Assembly: GCA_019418625.1 (NCBI GenBank)
Contig: DYBL01000025.1
Span: forward strand, 1-8,044
Length of the DNA stretch: 8,044 bases
Direction: 5' to 3'
Source of the DNA: Clostridiales bacterium
GTDB lineage: Bacteria > Bacillota > Clostridia > Oscillospirales > Oscillospiraceae
Shown: positions 5,884 through 8,044 of the stretch, piece by piece
Layout of the letters: the number at the start of each line of letters is the position of its first letter
Numbering within the stretch: the stretch's first letter is position 1
Notes under the pieces: model-generated
Databases searched by the model: none
Seen by the model: the letters and a program-made list of their open reading frames with translations, nothing else
What the model was told of the DNA's origin: nothing
Position numbers and translations under genes: made by a program

Positions 5884-8044
5884 ATGACTGATTTTGAGCA
5901 GCGCTACATCACGGCCCGGCGGGCCGTCATCGCCCGGGACTTTTCCCGGCTCAACCCCATGCAGCGCCAGGCGGCCATGACCACCGAGGGGCCCCTTTTG
6001 CTGCTGGCCGGCGCCGGAAGCGGCAAGACCACCGTGCTAATCCAGCGGGTATACAATCTTTTGACCTATGGCCGGGGCAGTGATTGCGATGAAGTGCCCC
6101 CCTGGGCCACGGAGGAGGACCTTGCGTTCCTGGAGTCCTATCCGGACCAGCCGGACGAGGAGGAGCGGCGGCGTGCCGTGCGCCTTTGCGCCGTGGACGT
6201 GCCCCGTCCCTGGGAGATCATCGCCATCACCTTTACCAATAAGGCGGCGGGAGAGCTGAAAGACCGTCTGGCCGCCCGGCTGGGCCCACCGGCCAACGAC
6301 GTGTGGGCCTCCACGTTCCACTCCGCCTGTGTGCGCATCCTGCGCCGGGACATCGACCGCATCGGCTTTGACAAGGACTTTACCATCTACGATACGGATG
6401 ATTCCAAGCGGGTGATCAAGGACATTCTGAAAGAGCTGAATCTGGACGAAAAGGCCTTCAACCCCCGCAGCGTGCTCTCCGTCATCTCTGCCGCCAAGGA
6501 CGCCTATCAGGGCCCCGAAGCATTTTCCAAAGCCCACAGCGGGGAAAACGATTGGAAGATGAGCCGCATTGCCAAGATCTACGAATCCTACGAGAAAAAG
6601 CTGCGCACCGCCAACGCCCTGGACTTTGACGACATTATCTTCCATACGGTGACGCTGCTGCGCCAGGAGCCGGAGGTGCTGACCTATTATCAAAACAAGT
6701 TCCGCTACGTGCTGGTGGACGAGTACCAGGACACCAACCACCTCCAGTACCTGCTGACCGGACTTCTGGCCGGGGGGCGGGAGAATCTGTGCGTGGTGGG
6801 CGATGACGACCAGTCCATCTACCGCTTCCGGGGCGCCAACATCGAAAACATCCTGAACTTTGAAAAGCACTATCCCGCTGCCCGCACCATCCGGCTGGAG
6901 CAGAACTACCGCTCCACCCAGAACATTCTGGACGCGGCCAACGCCGTCATCCGGAACAATGAGGGCCGCAAGGGAAAGACCCTCTGGACGGACAACGGCA
7001 GCGGCGAGAAGGTCATTGTCAAAACCAATTTCAACGAGGGAGACGAGGCCAACTTTGTGGCCGGAGACATCCTCATGGGCGTCAACCGGGGCCGTAAGTT
7101 CCGTGACACGGCGGTGCTCTACCGGATGAACGCCCAGTCCAACGCGCTGGAATACGCCATGAAGCGCAATGGCATCCCCTATAAGGTAGTGGGCGGCATG
7201 AAGTTCTTTGACCGGGCGGAGGTCAAGGACATGCTGGCCTATCTGTGCGTGCTCAATAACCCCATGGACGACCTGCGTCTGCGGCGGATCATCAACGTGC
7301 CCGCCCGCAGCATCGGCGCCGCCACGGTGGACAAGGTAGCCATGCTGGCCCAGGCCCAGGGCGCATCCCTTTACGAGATCCTCCGCAACGCCGACCTGTT
7401 CCCGGAGCTCAAGAGCGCCGCGTCCAAGCTCATGAAGTTCGCCGACCTCATCGACGGGCTGCGCCGTGCAGGCGGCGAACTGGCCTTGCCGGAGTTTTAC
7501 GACGAGGTGCTGGAGCGCACGGGCTATGTCCGGGTACTGGAGGAGAAAAACGACCTGGAGAGCCGGGGCCGCATTGAAAACGTCCAGGAACTCAAGTCCA
7601 ACATTCTGGGCTTTTTGGAGCAGGACCCGGAGGACGCCACGCTCTCCGGCTTTTTGAATGAAATTGCCCTCTATACGGATCTGGACAGCGTGGAAGCCGG
7701 AGACGACTGCGTCACCATGATGACCGTCCACTCCGCCAAGGGTCTGGAATTTCCCACTGTCTATGTGGTGGGCATGGAGGAGGGGATCTTCCCCGGCTCC
7801 TCCGCCCAGTATGACCAGGAGGAGCTGGAGGAGGAGCGGCGGCTTTGCTATGTGGCCATGACTCGCGCCAAGGAAAAGCTCACCATGACCAACTGCCGCC
7901 AGCGTATGCTCTACGGCCGCACCAGTTCCAACCGGCCCTCCCGGTTTTTGGAGGAGATCCCGGAGGAAAACCGGGACTGGCTCAGCCGCCCGGTGCCCCG
8001 CAGCATGGAGTCCGACGCCACCTTCGGCGGCGACCGCTGGGACG
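5884..8044 (+). CDS. pcrA: UvrD/PcrA-type superfamily 1A DNA helicase, 3' end cut off
   Basis: An ATP-driven 3'-to-5' DNA helicase acting in the cytoplasm in nucleotide excision repair, replication support and removal of RecA or stalled complexes. 720 codons are visible and the frame is open at the edge. Motifs: Q motif LNPMQRQA (23-30); Walker A GAGSGKTT (43-50); Ia TFTNKAAGELKDR (116-128); II LVDEYQDTN (277-285); III VVGDDDQSIYRFRGA (304-318); IV LEQNYRST (338-345); V TVHSAKGLEF (614-623); VI ERRLCYVAMTRAKEKL (651-666). All catalytic residues look intact. PcrA proteins are usually about 720-750 residues, so only the C-terminal tail is probably missing. The N-terminus extends about 20 residues before the Q motif, and an acidic insertion of roughly 40 residues (about 62-107) precedes motif Ia. 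The ATG at 5884 is the best start, though its RBS (GGTGA, 5875-5879) is weak and close. PcrA rather than UvrD or Rep is likely from the Firmicute context. Confidence 0.93.
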   Translation, partial: MTDFEQRYITARRAVIARDFSRLNPMQRQAAMTTEGPLLLLAGAGSGKTTVLIQRVYNLLTYGRGSDCDEVPPWATEEDLAFLESYPDQPDEEERRRAVRLCAVDVPRPWEIIAITFTNKAAGELKDRLAARLGPPANDVWASTFHSACVRILRRDIDRIGFDKDFTIYDTDDSKRVIKDILKELNLDEKAFNPRSVLSVISAAKDAYQGPEAFSKAHSGENDWKMSRIAKIYESYEKKLRTANALDFDDIIFHTVTLLRQEPEVLTYYQNKFRYVLVDEYQDTNHLQYLLTGLLAGGRENLCVVGDDDQSIYRFRGANIENILNFEKHYPAARTIRLEQNYRSTQNILDAANAVIRNNEGRKGKTLWTDNGSGEKVIVKTNFNEGDEANFVAGDILMGVNRGRKFRDTAVLYRMNAQSNALEYAMKRNGIPYKVVGGMKFFDRAEVKDMLAYLCVLNNPMDDLRLRRIINVPARSIGAATVDKVAMLAQAQGASLYEILRNADLFPELKSAASKLMKFADLIDGLRRAGGELALPEFYDEVLERTGYVRVLEEKNDLESRGRIENVQELKSNILGFLEQDPEDATLSGFLNEIALYTDLDSVEAGDDCVTMMTVHSAKGLEFPTVYVVGMEEGIFPGSSAQYDQEELEEERRLCYVAMTRAKEKLTMTNCRQRMLYGRTSSNRPSRFLEEIPEENRDWLSRPVPRSMESDATFGGDRWD

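Noticed and set aside
6037..7731. A 564-codon open frame on the minus strand opposite the helicase
   Set aside because: The plus strand encodes all helicase motifs without interruption. The antisense translation is low in recognisable motifs and is a codon-bias shadow.

Overview
The window looks like chromosomal DNA of a GC-rich gut Firmicute, probably from the Oscillospiraceae/Clostridia. This is inferred from the style of the PcrA-like helicase (N-terminal extension and an insertion before motif Ia), from a BlaI/M56 regulatory pair with a very large ectodomain, and from canonical AGGAGG-type ribosome binding sites. No species can be named from the sequence alone.

Layout: positions 1 to about 1734 are AT-rich and unlike the rest. 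They hold the start of a small membrane protein (minus strand, cut by the window edge), its promoter with several dyads, and an IS1595-like transposase gene (281-1597, minus). From 1735 onward the DNA is GC-rich. A two-gene operon on the minus strand encodes a BlaI/MecI-type winged-helix repressor (5328-5705) and an M56 (BlaR1/MecR1-like) membrane metallopeptidase of 1198 residues (1735-5331). The two genes overlap by ATGA. A compact divergent control region (5706-5883) follows, and then a plus-strand UvrD/PcrA superfamily 1 helicase gene that starts at 5884 and runs off the window.

How the parts work together: by analogy with BlaI/BlaR1, the M56 protein would sense something outside the membrane and trigger loss of the repressor, which would derepress its own promoter. 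Two 18-bp dyads with the same geometry (half-site close to GGTAGACA, 2-bp centre) flank the repressor promoter, one over the -35 box and one between the start site and the RBS. This looks like autoregulation. The M56 protein has the zinc-protease core but no recognisable beta-lactam-binding domain. It carries about 850 extracytoplasmic residues of unknown ligand, with a possible internal duplication. This sensor is the least explained and most interesting item in the window.

The AT-rich segment begins within a few dozen bases of the M56 stop codon, with no visible terminator between. This suggests that a mobile or otherwise acquired segment lies directly at the 3' end of the operon. I see no tRNA, rRNA or CRISPR array.
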